Shown here: positions 1 through 10,986 of the stretch, piece after piece
How the letters are laid out: each line of letters opens with the position of its first letter
How positions within the stretch are numbered: the stretch's first letter is position 1
Assembly (NCBI GenBank): GCA_023105745.1
Contig: JALGQZ010000003.1
Coordinates: 78,032,696-78,096,695 of the forward strand
Direction of reading: 5' to 3'
Source of the DNA: Austropuccinia psidii
Taxonomy: Eukaryota > Basidiomycota > Pucciniomycetes > Pucciniales > Sphaerophragmiaceae
Length of the DNA stretch: 64,000 bases
Notes under the pieces: generated by a model
What the model was told of the DNA's origin: nothing
Databases searched by the model: none
What the model saw: the letters and a program-made list of their open reading frames with translations, nothing else
Translations under genes and position numbers: made by a program

Positions 1-45
1 ATCAGTTAACACATCAAAACATTAATGAAGACTGGTGATACTCAC

Positions 46-696
46 GATCTTCAATTGGCTCCTGAGATCGGACTGACTTGCCTTTAGGTGCCATATCTAA
101 CCCATGAAACAAACATATCAAATTGTGAATAAGTTTCTACTCCAAAATTCAAATGACTTACTTTGATGAAGCGTCAATACTGGATTTCCCTCCGACAGAC
201 CGCTCCAAGAGACATTTTCCAAAGGTCTTTTTCGTCGCCCCCCATCCACGCGCCTTTCATCACCCACATGAACCTGAGATCCTGATGGAATATTGAGGGT
301 TGGCTGTTTACTTTGGCCAAAGGGATCCTGGGATGCGACTGGATTCCGACCGGGATTAAGGAGGAACTCACGTGGAAATTTTGATTGGGGATTAGCGTGT
401 GATGAGATTTGAGGTGTGCCTTCTGGCCCCTGAGACACATGAATTTGTGTATTAGTGGGATTCGGGGGAATTGGAGTGACGGAAATATTTGGGATCGACC
501 AAGTGCTTGAAGTTGGAGCCTTTGGATTGCCCACATCAATGTTAAGACCTGATACATTCATTGAGGATGCGATAGGGGTTGTGAGAGGAATGTTGGAACT
601 CAATGGTGACTGTGTTTGAACATATTCTATGCTAGATTCACTCTTTGAGTCATGAACAGAACCTGAACGGGATTTATGTGACTTGAAAGATGACAT
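46..696 (-). CDS. Partner gene of the Tnp2-like transposase, copy A (5' exons, incomplete)
   Basis: Exon 1 runs from the ATG at 696 to 162 and exon 2 from 96 to 46. They are joined across an intron with GTAAGT donor and a TTAG acceptor, and a further GTGAGT donor starts at 45. The rest of the gene is outside the window. The N-terminus is Ser/Pro/Thr/Asn-rich and looks disordered. Copy B (29891-31951) carries the remaining exons. Here exon 1 has no stop where copy B has TGA, because this copy keeps CGA (about 230-234). The gene is transcribed divergently from the transposase, as second genes of CACTA elements may be. I do not recognise its domain and its role is unknown; a DNA-binding accessory protein is only a guess. 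Confidence 0.6.
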
Positions 697-1656
697 AAGG
701 GCCGAAAAAGTACACTAATATTTTTAACTAGATAAAACACCTCAGTATTATGATAAAATAGAGTGATATGAGATGAAATCTTTTCAAATTTAGAATAGAG
801 AAATTCTATGAATAGTTGGAACTAAGTGTTGTGTGGAAGTCGGATAAGACTCTTTTGAGGAGAATCCTCCCTGCCTCCTCTTGAGCTCCTCCGCTTTTGT
901 CGGAAACCACCCTGCACGGCCTACCAGAATATAATGTGATATTTCCTTGATCTGAAAGGGGACCCATCATCCATAAGTAATCATATTTGGTAACATTTCC
1001 GCCTCCCCATTGTCACATTTTGTGAATTATCCAAACTGCCAATATATGCATTGAAATTCCACAACATTGTACATCTGTAAAGGGGTATATTCATGAAGGA
1101 TTTACCCACAAAAGAGACATCACCTTTTCACGAAAGGCAAGACAATCCAAATCACATTCCAACTGATTCAAAGCCCGCCGCACTCAAACCAAATACCAAG
1201 ACTTTAGCTGCACTCCACCCCCTTATGTAATAGAGTTATATAGTTATGTCTGTAATAAGGTTTAAACCATGTACGATGGCGTGCCAGCGTACATGGGTTA
1301 AATGTTAATCCCCTCAATTCAATGGTAACACTTCACTAATGGAACCCCCTCAATGGTAAAACCCGCACTATCACAATGTGTAAATAAACTAGAATATGTA
1401 TGAGCATTGAGCAGCATGGCATTTTACCCAATTAAACGCCTAACCAATTCCGCCATCCAGATGAGACATGTTAAACTTTATCCACTGCAGCTCATGCTCC
1501 ATTACAAATGGGATAAAATCCTCAGCTGGCTCAAATCATCTCCCCCTTCATAAATAATCACTGAATTTTATTTCCAATTAATAACACTCCTAAACACTTT
1601 CACATCAACCATAGATATTTATACACAAACCAACCGTACTCCCAATTCCTGCAACA
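697..1656. promoter_or_regulatory. Divergent intergenic/promoter region, copy A
   Basis: About 960 bp separate the start codons of the partner gene (minus) and the transposase (plus), so both promoters must lie here. No ORF is supported. The same region in copy B is 28940-29890 and is well conserved, including the imperfect palindrome at 1268-1295. Confidence 0.6.
1268..1295. promoter_or_regulatory. 28-bp imperfect palindrome (family P, member 1)
   Basis: The left arm CATGTACGATGGC is followed by the right arm GTGCCAGCGTACATG, with 24 of 28 positions symmetric. Four further members occur in the giant transposon at 29302-29329, 35173-35198, 39941-39966 and 41854-41877. It lies about 360 bp upstream of the transposase start, between two divergent genes. 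Confidence 0.7.
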
Positions 1657-4600
1657 ATGACAACCCGGCCCTATTCCTCAATGCGTATATGCATGTGTCA
1701 ACACTGCTCAACTCAAACACACTCTTCCCCTGAGGGTGATAGGCAAGGAGTTGCCTTCACACCTTTCCAATATAAACAGCACATTAAAAAGCTCAAATCA
1801 ACCCTTGCACCCAAATCTCTTCCAAACATCCCTACTTCTGCATCAGGATCTGGGTGCCCACAAATTCTATTGGATCAAATCTTCCCAGCTGATTATTCAC
1901 GTTTGACCCAAAGCACTTTCCCAACTGCAGCGGCTCTCAATTCAACTGCACAGAAACCATATAGTGGCAGTCAAACCCTTCCCCCACAAGACCTAGGAAT
2001 GATAATATCTGCCATTCTATCATTAAGGTATAATTTACCCCGCAGGGCTTCACGCATACTCAACCCCGCCCTGAACCTGCTGATCAAGTCCAGTATCTCA
2101 AGCTCAGCTGGTCCCCCCGCTCCTGCATTCCATATACCTCAAGATCTGAGTACCATATTTGAACATCTCCAATTGGAGCCAGTGATTCAAAACTATATAT
2201 GTTGTCCTCAATGTTTCTCTCTTAATGGCCTTACTGAATCAGTCACAACTGACCAACCCCACTGTCAACGCCATAATGACCCAAATGATCATGATCCCCC
2301 TTGCACACAATCATTAGGCAAATTCATCTATTCATCTGAACCCCACACCCAAAACACAACCAACATGAAGCAAAAATTTATACCAACAAAACATTTCATT
2401 TATCAACCATTCAAAAATTGGCTTGCCAGATTTCTCCAGCGGGCTGGAATTATGGACATTCTGCATCAACATCAACAATCCCAAACTCCCGAAGATTCCC
2501 CAAAACGTGACGTCTGGGATGGATTGGTCTGGAGACGCTTCACTGGCACTAGAAATATCCATGACCCCCCATTCATGTCCATTCCTGGTGCATTGGCCTT
2601 CTCCATATATGTGGACTGGTTTAATGCACATGGAAAGTCAACCCGGTTGGCTAGCATTGGACCTATCATGCTTATTTGTCTTAATCTCCCCCCAAGTGAA
2701 TGATTGAAGCCCGAGAATGTCTATGTTGCAGGAATCATCCCTGGTCCAAAGGAGCCAACTGCGCTTCAATTGAATTATCTATTAATGCCACTCATCAACG
2801 AGCTCAAAGAGCTATGGCAGGGTTACCATTTTGCACCCACCTCAACAGGTCCATCAGGATCCTTTATCCGTGTTGCCATCCTCACAGCCATTGCGGATGT
2901 GGTTGCCATGCGCAAGCTTACTGGATTTATTTCCCATTCAGGAAACCACTTTTGTAATTTTTGCACCATTCACAAAGCTCAAATTGAAGAAATTGGTCCT
3001 CAATTTCACTACACGCGCTCATACCAAAGTCATAAATCAACCATTGCCAAATGGCTTCGGGCAACCCCACAACAAAGACAAGCAATTTTCTCTGAGTATG
3101 GAGTGCGATATTCAATTTTGGAAGACCTTCCGTATTGGGATGCAACCAGAATGGTTAATCTTGACATAATGCATAATTTAATACTTGGAATTTTGAAGGA
3201 TCATGCAACTTTCAAATTGTGCATTCCAGAGGCGAAATCAAAAATTTACTTCAGGTCCCGCAGGAAATCCAATGACACCAACAGTTCAGACTCAGATTCC
3301 ATGACCTCCAACAGCTCTCTTGATAAAATCACATTGAGAGAGGCCCGCTCCCTGAGAAGAGACGCAGCAAAAATAATAAATGAGCCACTCCCCACTACTT
3401 CCACCCAAAAAAACTACTTCCCAATGCCCACCCCTAACACAGAACATCCATCTAGTGGTTCTGCGGAGATTCCTTAATTTGATGCCGATTACATCCCCAC
3501 TTCTGAAATACCCTCTGAATTGGATATCACTGCACTGAGTGATCACCAGATCAAGGGTGAGGCTCTTGAGCATCTCCGACAAATCATATCTGAGACCATA
3601 ATTCCCTCATCATGGACAAGAGTTCCCCGCAAAATGGGTTCCCCCTCTCATGGTAGCTTAAAATCCGCTGAATGGGCTCTCTTATATAAGGTCTATATTC
3701 CATTTCTAATGCTCAGTCAACAGATGTCATTAGATGCACACCAATCTGCCAAACTCAAAGAAAAATGGGTCAGTCAGAAGAACTTGCAAATGAACTAGCC
3801 AAGAATACATTCCATTTGATTAGTGCTATCAACATTGCCACAAGCTGGACTGTTTCAATAGATGATGCGACTGCATTTGCTGAACATTGGAAAAAATTCC
3901 GCCTTTCCAATCAACACCTGTTCCCAAAACAGAAAAGTAAACCAAATCATCATTTTGCTGATCATATTCCCGAACTCTTCCAACGTTGGGGCCCAGCACA
4001 AGCCTCAGCCACATGGGGTTATGAGCGCTTGATTGGAGTATTTGCAAAAATGCCAACAAATAACAAAATATGTAGGTCAATTAATAAGATCAATATATTC
4101 ACATTGATTAATCACCTGACCCGAATAAGACTAACTTCTTGCAGCTCTGAATAGATGATATAGATAAAACCTTACTTCAACATATCTGTCGATGTTCCAA
4201 CCTTTCCGTTCTCCTGAAATCCCCATCTGTGCCATGTGAAATAAAACAGCTTTTCGAATCACAGCCACCTGCCGTGTTCAATCACCATAAATATAACAAG
4301 CCATCCCGCCATGACCAACAAAATTATGCTTGCCTGGTTGAGTACTTACAGAATTTTCATTCCCCAAGGGAAGTAGTTTATTGGATCAGCTTAGACACTA
4401 CCATGCAATCCACAAGTCCTCCCACTTCAAGGATTGTCTCACCTTGGTATTTTCCAGTTTCAAACATTAATATTGGGAACAATATATTTTCAACTGAATC
4501 CAAAAATATCAGCAACAGTGTGATATGTTTTCTGAGGGGCAACTCACAACAATTTGGTATTATTGATAGCATTTTCAAAGTCTCTGAGCCATCTAGCATA

Positions 4601-4816
4601 CTGAATAATAACTTTCTGATTTTAAAAACTTTGAAGATTGATGTGAATTTCCTACCAGATTGGCCGTATCTCAATATTTATAAAGCTGTTGGTTTTGATG
4701 ATGGACACTTGATTATATCAGAAGAAGAAATAGAAGGTAACTGTGGATTGTATGATAACAAAGCTCTGTCATGTGGACTGCTTGTAATGATAAAGCCGTT
4801 ATTTCATGATATTTAG
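1657..4816 (+). pseudogene. Tnp2-like (Plavaka-type) CACTA transposase, copy A, disrupted
   Basis: The encoded protein matches copy B (25779-28939) along its whole length. It has an N-terminal Cys motif (CMCQHC), an internal CCPQC motif, a Transposase_21-like core (IIPGPKEP, AIADVV, CNFC) and the motifs LDIMHN and WGYER that supply the likely DDE residues. A GT-AG intron at 4072-4154 joins the C-terminal exon (4155-4816) in frame, as in copy B. Breaks seen here are a TGA at 2701-2703 (AGA in copy B), a TAA at 3475-3477 (TCA in copy B), and a 1-bp deletion near 3750-3765. Copy B's own stop (CGA to TGA) is absent here, so the two copies decayed independently. The protein would excise and insert the element in the nucleus. 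Confidence 0.85.
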
Positions 4817-5070
4817 TCTACAAAAATGCAAATCTCTCAGATTCATTAGCAATTTTGCTAGTGAAATAATTGCCTCAAAATTTAGTGACAGAGACATGCC
4901 ATTGTGACAAGCAAAGCCCATTATTTCACATTGCCACAAAGAACTTACTATTTTGACATTGGGTACAGTGTGAATAAGCCAAGTCCAATGATCAAATGAC
5001 CCACACACTCACCTTTCATAGCATCCAAAATTTCTAACTGCGCCATCATCATGTTGGAAGCGGAATCGGC
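4817..5070. other. Subterminal non-coding DNA, copy A
   Basis: This stretch lies between the transposase stop and the minisatellite. It is matched by copy B at about 25570-25778 in inverted orientation. No gene or motif is evident. Confidence 0.5.
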
Positions 5071-5376
5071 TTTTGCGTACCCACACCCGCATGTGCACCC
5101 GCACGCGCCAATGCACACGCCCACGCACCCGCACACGCACACGCCAATGCACACGCAAACCCACCCGCACACGCCAATGCACACGCAAACCCACCCGCAC
5201 ACGCCAATGCACACGCAAACCCACCCGCACACGCCAATGCACACGCCCACCCACCCGCACACGCCAATGCACACGCAAACCCACCCGCACACGCCAATGC
5301 ACACACCCACCCACCCGCACCCGCACACGCCAATGCACACGCAAACCCACCCGCACACGCCAATGCACACGCACAC
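5071..5376. repeat. Subterminal minisatellite, copy A (~30-bp unit)
   Basis: About nine to ten tandem units of roughly 30 bp are built from ACACGCCAATGCACACG plus a CAAACCCACCCGC spacer, with small variations. The strand asymmetry (C/A on plus) leaves all frames open, so the long ORFs here are compositional artefacts. Copy B has a related but expanded array at 24859-25570. Subterminal repeats in CACTA elements typically bind an element-encoded protein; that role is inferred here. Confidence 0.85.
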
Positions 5377-5661
5377 TTCATGGATGACCTGGTGAAGTCA
5401 AACCCCCCGCCTACATCAAAACTGGCTGAAGGACATCTTTGTGTGTGTGTGTGCAAACAGGCGGGTCTGGTGTAATTTTTACCAATCATCGGACGGTTGT
5501 GGGATGATCAGGTGGTGAGGAATCTGAGTTGAAGGCACAGGGGAACCAATATTATTGGATGTCACAGGATTTGGTGTAAGACCAGAGTGTGACGTGTGCT
5601 TGACATTCGCTTGATTTTCGCTTGACGTGAGCTCGACTTTTATCCTGCTTGACGTTTGCTT
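5377..5661. other. Subterminal unique segment with CGTCAAGC-like short repeats, copy A
   Basis: Several short motifs of the type CTTGACGT/GCTTGACG occur at about 5590-5670, next to the terminal repeat. They also occur at the matching end of copy B (24600-24670). No coding sequence is supported. Confidence 0.55.
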
Positions 5662-5707
5662 GACGTGAAGTCAATCGCCGACGATTGACACGAGATTCGC
5701 CCCGGTG
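5662..5707. repeat. Terminal inverted repeat of the giant transposon, copy A
   Basis: Read inwards, this end starts CACCGGGGCGAATCTCGTG. It matches the two terminal repeats of copy B (24562-24607 and 45577-45622) over 46 bp with few differences. The CACC start resembles the CACTA/CACTG ends of the superfamily. Confidence 0.85.
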
Positions 5708-7247
5708 TTATATATCATTGTGCATCATTTTTCAACAGCAATTCAATTGTGGCAATATCAAATGGTCATTTCAACATTCCAACATCTCATCACGTCATCA
5801 AGGCACCCAATCATTCAGAGGAATTATCAAGGCTCAAGAGCAAGTGTTTCAGCGTCAAAGACCAATGACGCCATCAAGCAGTCATTGGTTATTCTCACTC
5901 CACAATAAATCAGATTCAAATAAAATATCAATAGTCTTGAGTAAATCAAAAGTCAATCAATATTCAATCAATAATCAATCAATCAATAAATCAGCTTCTT
6001 CAATATGAAATCAAGGTCTTGAGGAATCAATCAATCAATTTAAAATCTTCAGAAATCAATTCAAATATCTTAATTAGTCAAATCAGTCAATAATCAAAAT
6101 CAATTCTTGAGGATCATTAAAATATCTTGAGAATTTAAAGTCAATCAATCCAATTGAAATGAAAAATCCTGAATCTCTGAGTCAATAAACCCAATGAATC
6201 CCAATGAATAATCCAATCCATTAAACCAATCAATAATTCCTAAATAAGACCTGAATGATAACACAGAAAAAAATTGATTTGATAAGATAAAATGAAGTGA
6301 GTGAAATGGTCAGCAATGATTAATAAAGAAGAAAGAATCAATTTTCATATAAATGAAATGAATGAGATGAAAATTGATGGGAGAGAGAATCATAATCATG
6401 AAAAAATCATAAGATCATTAAAGAGTCATAATTTATGAATGAGAGAAAAGAATTCAAATGAATGAAAATAAAGAATCAAATATGAGTTAATTAATTTAAT
6501 GTCACAGGGGCTCTTCAACGTGAAGAGGGCCTGGCACTCAGTAAACTGTGACTCACTTATGGAGGGCTCAAAGATATGGTAAGAAAGGATACACTTAAGA
6601 GTGTTAAAGACAGATTACTAAAAGAATGAATATAAGAAAGCAGCAACAAAAGAATAGAAGAGCCAACCACAAACAAGTCCAAGTCCACTGTTTCAACCTG
6701 TCAGAATGGAAAGAGAAGGGTTGATAAGGATATGGCCTTCCAACTCATACTGTACAGGCAAAGAGAGAAAATGCAAAGACTAACTTAAAATCAAATAATT
6801 ATAATACCCAAAATAAGGATAAGAATAATTATAAAATAATAAATAAACTGAATTAATTAACTGGGGAAAAGTCCCCTGGGGGGAGAAAGAGGGGCTGGTA
6901 TATGTGAGAAACACCAGCCCTGATCCAGAGGAAGGATTTTAATGAGAGGATGGAATTATTGAATTGAGTCTGGCCAATACAGGTCCTGTAAAGCTGTACA
7001 GAACCTGTACAGGAGGTGTGGTGTATTTGATTGATCATACAGTTTCATGCTTGTGCATTGAAACTGTATTGGGTGAATCCAACCTGTACAGGTATTGAAA
7101 GGCTGTATTGATGTACAAAGCTGTATGAATGTTTCAGAATGAAGATTGCTGAAACTGAATGCTGATGCAGATACTGGATATGCTGATTTGAGGTGTTTGA
7201 GTGGGTTTATTGATGAATACCCTTACCCCTGGTAAGTGGTTGTTACA
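5708..7247 (-). mobile_element. Element 1 (Ty3 chromovirus) copy IV, 5' fragment
   Basis: In minus orientation this is a 5' LTR (6500-7247) followed by the AT-rich, TGATT/ATCAA-repetitive 5' untranslated region (about 5930-6499). It ends where giant transposon copy A inserted. The segment 5708-5930 is not matched by the other copies' leaders and is unassigned. The right flank (CCTGCACTG at 7248) continues element 2 pol, so copy IV inserted into an element 2 copy. No gag or pol remains. Confidence 0.75.
6500..7247 (-). repeat. Element 1 LTR (reverse), copy IV 5' LTR
   Basis: This is 748 bp, reading TGTCACAGGGG...GTTGTTACA on plus, so it is TGTAACA...TGACA on minus. It aligns along its length with the LTRs at 8241-8985, 21531-22290, 23165-23923 and 61120-61867. 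Several TGTACAG-type short repeats and a CTGGGGA/TCCCC hairpin are conserved inside. Confidence 0.9.
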
Positions 7248-8049
7248 CCTGCACTGCTGGAAAAAGACTTGAATCCATTATTGCCTGTGGATCACTTGAA
7301 GAGAAATCTTCTGACCATCCACCCCACGGCCAAGGATTCCCTTGAAGTGTAGAAGAGAGCTTGCAACACAGCTGCAAAACGCATAGCTGAGGCAAAAGGA
7401 TATAATAACCAGAGGTGGGAAAAATCACAGGTGGAACCTGACCTTAAAGAAGGGGACCAAGTGTTAGTGTCTGCACTGAACTTTAATAATATCAGAGGAC
7501 CTATGAAAGTGAGAAAATCATTTTTAAGGTCCCTTACTATCATTAAATTGATAGGGAAAATGCAGTGAAAGTCAAACTCCCAGAGGAATTTTCTGGGAAA
7601 CACCTCTTAAAGGACCCAAGAAGATGAGAGACTCATTTTTAGGGCCCTTCACTATCATAAATCTGATAGGCAAGAATGCAGTGGAAGTCAAGCTCACAGT
7701 GGAGTTTTCCAGGAAACACCCAGTCTTTCCAGTGAGCTTGGTCAAACCATACTACCAAACTGAAGAGGGTAAATTCCCCTCCAGGAAGAAGATCCTCACA
7801 CCACCAGAGATAGTGGAATTGGAGGATTCTCCAGGACCTGTGAGTAAAATCATCAAGGCCAGGAAGATCAGACTTAATGGGAGGGATCAGAGACAGTATT
7901 TAGTCAGATTCAAGAATCAGACAGCTGATAAAGACAAGTGGTTGGAAGAAGATGCCATACCAGATGGGAACCTTAATTTAAGGAGATTTGGAGCCTCTAG
8001 GAGGAGTGAGAAGTCTCATCAATGATGAGCCTTTTTTAGAGGGAGGCTA
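7248..8049 (+). pseudogene. Element 2 pol, C-terminal fragment (integrase tail)
   Basis: Translation from 7248 matches the C-terminal pol of the complete element 2 (minus strand, 49841-50480). It includes the segment beginning [10 protein letters not shown] and the last 133 residues (7624-8025), which end at a TGA. Upstream it has in-frame stops and a duplicated stretch around 7500-7620. A polypurine tract (AGAGGGAGG, 8038-8047) directly precedes the LTR at 8050. The N-terminal part was separated by the copy IV insertion and is not in the window. Confidence 0.8.
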
Positions 8050-8240
8050 TGTCAGCCTGTGACTCAAACCCAGAGGACAAGCATGACAGCCAAATACCAT
8101 AAATCAATGGTACAGCGAAGATACCACCAAAAATGGAGCTGAGCCAGATCAGCTCAAAAGGTATCAAACAAAAGAGGAAAATAACCTTTTTTCCAAATAT
8201 ACAAGTCCCATCATCATAGGAAAAAGAATAACAATGTTAT
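8050..8240 (+). repeat. Element 2 LTR, first 191 bp, interrupted by copy I
   Basis: It begins TGTCAGCCTGTGACTC right after the polypurine tract and matches the reverse complement of the LTR ends at 49816 and 58076. Element 1 copy I inserted at 8240/8241. The LTR resumes at 22291, with GTTAT duplicated on both sides. Confidence 0.85.
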
Positions 8241-8985
8241 TGTAACAACCATCCATCAGGGGTAAGAGTATTCATTCATACACCCACTCAAACACCCCAA
8301 ATCAGCAAATCCAGTATCTGCATCAGCATTCAGTTTCAGCAATCTTCATTCTGAAACATGCATACAGCTTGGTACATCAATATAGCCTGTCAATACCTGT
8401 ACAGGTTGCATTCACCCAATACAGTTTCAATACACCAATATGAAACTGTATGATCACTCAAATACACCACACTTCTTGTATAGGTTCTGTACAGCTGTAC
8501 AGGACCTGTATTGGCCAGACTCAATTCAATCATCAATTATTCTCATGAAAATTCTTCCTCTGGATCAGGGCTGGTGATTCACACATATACCAGCCCCTCT
8601 TTCTCCCCCCTGGGGACTTTTCCCCAGTTAATTAATTCAGTTTATTTATTATTTTATAATTATTCTTATCCTTATAATTGGGTATTATAATTCTTTAATT
8701 TTAAGTTAATATTTGCCTTTTCTCTCTTTGCCTGTACAGTATGAGTTGGGTGGCCATATCCTTATCAACCCTTCTCTTTCCATCCTGAAAGGTTGAAACA
8801 GTGGACTTGGACTTGTTTGTGGTTGGCTCTTCTATTTCTTACTCTTATTTCTTGTTTCTGCTTTTATTATATTTACTCTTTAGCAATTTATCTTAACGCT
8901 CTTCAGTGTGTTCCTTCTTACCTTATCTTTGAGCCCTCCATAAGTGAGTGCCAGGCCCTCTTCACTTCGAAGAGCCCCTGTGACA
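8241..8985 (+). repeat. Element 1 5' LTR, copy I
   Basis: 745 bp, TGTAACAACCATCC...CCCTGTGACA. It is 15 bp shorter than the 3' LTR, largely because the 3' LTR has an extra CAGCTTACTGAGTG-like stretch near 22240. Confidence 0.92.
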
Positions 8986-9625
8986 TTAAAGAAATTAACT
9001 CATATTTGATTCTTTCTTTCATTCATTTTATTCATTTCTCTCATTCTTCAATTATGATCTTTTCATGATTTTATGATTTTTATGATTTTTTATGATTTGT
9101 TTCTCTCTCATCAATTTTCATCTCATTCATTTCATTCAAAATGAAAATTGATTCTTTTTCTCATTTCAAAAATACTGCTGACCATTTCATTTTATTCTTT
9201 ATCATTCTAATTTCTCTTTTTGTCTGAATTCAGGTTTTTATTGGGTTATTTGAGTGGAATTATTTGATTGATTAGATTGATTGACTTGATTTGATTCCTC
9301 AAGATAGCTGATTTATCCTCAAGATTTGATTTGAATTTGATTCCTCAAGCGAATTGATTTGATTTTTGAAGATATTGATTGAATTCCTCAAGGCTTAATT
9401 GAATTGATTTTGAATTGAATTGATTTACTTGATTTGACTTATTAATTGAAATTGATTGTTCACAAGAATTTGACTTCGTCATCTTCACTCTTCAGGATTT
9501 ATTCATATTGATTCACTTCAAGACTATTGATTGATTTCTCAAGTTCATCAAGATTCTCATTTGATTGTTTTGGTCAAGCCTTATTTTATTCAAGTATCAT
9601 CAAGCTTTATTTCATTTTATTCAAA
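8986..9625 (+). other. Element 1 leader (5' untranslated region), copy I
   Basis: AT-rich and full of TTGATT/CTCAAGA short repeats. It begins TTAAAGAAATTAACTC, the degraded form of the candidate self-priming site seen intact in copy III. No coding sequence. Confidence 0.75.
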
Positions 9626-10986
9626 ATGCCAGTTCAGCATAGCCCCCCAGCCAAAAATACTAGATCCCAAAGAATTCAAGCTGTTCTCACTCCTACAGCA
9701 AGGGCTCCTCTTGACCGCACACCATCAGTTCATCAACTGAGTGCAAATTTGGACAGAGGACCACCAATGGAAGGAGCAGCACCCTCAAGAAGAGGTGGAA
9801 TGAAATCTAGAAGATCAAGATCTTTCTCTGGACTTTTGGGTGGCTACCCTGGCATGTCTGAAGGTGCAAGAGCAAGACAAGGGGAAGTTGAAGATGAAGA
9901 GGGGGAAGAGTCTGTGGAAGAGGAGGATTCTGGGGAAACTGAAGTGGCAGATGCCTTGGCAAATGCTCCAGAGGTGCCTCAGGGTTCTAATCTAGCGCTT
10001 TCTAGTCAACCTCTTGTCTCTCAAACCAATCCAAGTCTCCTCAAGATGATGGAGCAGATGACTCAATTCATGGGGCAACTCACTCAAGCAGTTGCTCCCA
10101 GGGACAATTCCAAAGCCCCTGCTTTCAAGAATCCATCCATGAAGGCACCTGATTCTTTTGGAGGTACTCAAGCTCATAAATTGAGAGGATTTATCCCATA
10201 CTGTCAATTAATCTTTGATAATGATCCAGCAAATTTCTTCTCTGACAGGAAGAAAGTTCTTTACTCAACTTCTTTTCTCACTGGTAGAGCTGGAAAGTGG
10301 ATTGAACCCTATCTCTCAAATATTTCCAATGAAGACCCTTCCTACCTCCTCAATAATTGGCCATTATTTGAATCTCAATTATTCACTCTGTTTGGTGACC
10401 CCAATGAAGTCAGGAAAGCTGAACAAGAGTTGGACAATTTGAGGATGAAGTAAAGTGGTCATGTTTCCTTGTACATTGCAGATTTCAAAAGCTTAATGTC
10501 AAGAATTGGAGATGGGGGGGAAAGAGCTTATATCCATGTTTACAGAAGAGGATTGGCATCAAGATTATTGGATCAGTTGGCTTCTCACCCTGGAACATTT
10601 GATACTCTTCAAGAACTTATGGATGTCACCTTAGAATTAGACACAAGATATCATGAGTGGCAAAAAGAAGAGGGTGGAAATCAAGAGAAGAAGCCTCCAG
10701 TCATTGGATCCAATCAATCTAGGCCTCCCAAAACTCATCTTCAAAGAGGTCTCACCAGAAGAAGAACAAGAAGGGCAAGCAATTTCAAGCTTCAAAGGAC
10801 AAGCCCCATGCTGCTCTCCTCAATAAGGACAATAAATTAATTGGTTCTGAAAAGGAGAGCCGGATTAAAGAGGGGTTGTGTACTTATTGTGGTGGAAGGC
10901 ACCCAATTGAAAAATGCTTCAAGAGACCTCAGAACAGGCCTGGGTCATCATCAAGAGGCTTCCCTAGCAAGCAGGGAAAGGCCTGA
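9626..10986 (+). pseudogene. gag: Element 1 gag, copy I (broken)
   Basis: The start is the ATG at 9626, as in the intact copy III gag at 62603, giving MPVQHSPPAKNTRSQ. It has an acidic linker, a gag helical core (WIEPYLSN, LFTLFGDP), a basic tail and the zinc knuckle CTYCGG-H-C at about 10878. A TAA replaces GAA at 10451-10453, and a small indel near 10730 shifts the frame before the zinc knuckle. Gag would package element RNA in cytoplasmic particles; this copy cannot make the full protein. Confidence 0.9.

Larger units (their letters stand above)
1..5707 (+). mobile_element. Giant CACTA/Tnp2 (Plavaka-like) transposon, copy A, one end only
   Basis: This is a second copy of the 21-kb transposon found at 24562-45622, in the opposite orientation. 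Base 1 matches copy B near 30587 on the other strand, and the match runs through the transposase to the terminal inverted repeat ending at 5707. The left part lies outside the window. It contains the partner gene (minus), the divergent promoter, the transposase (plus), the subterminal minisatellite and one terminal repeat ending in GGTG. The DNA immediately right of the end (TTA, 5708-5710) would be the 3-bp target duplication. Beyond about 5930 the flank is the 5' untranslated region of an element 1 retrotransposon in minus orientation. Confidence 0.85.

Noticed and set aside
4948..5489. Long ORFs on both strands (up to about 146 codons, Cys/Gly/Val- or His/Thr-rich)
   Set aside because: They lie in the 30-bp minisatellite; every frame is open because the repeat lacks stops, and copy B's array differs in length and frame.
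8793..9068. 91-codon hydrophobic ORF
   Set aside because: It lies in the element 1 LTR; similar ORFs appear in other LTR copies but with frame changes and no conservation pattern of a protein.
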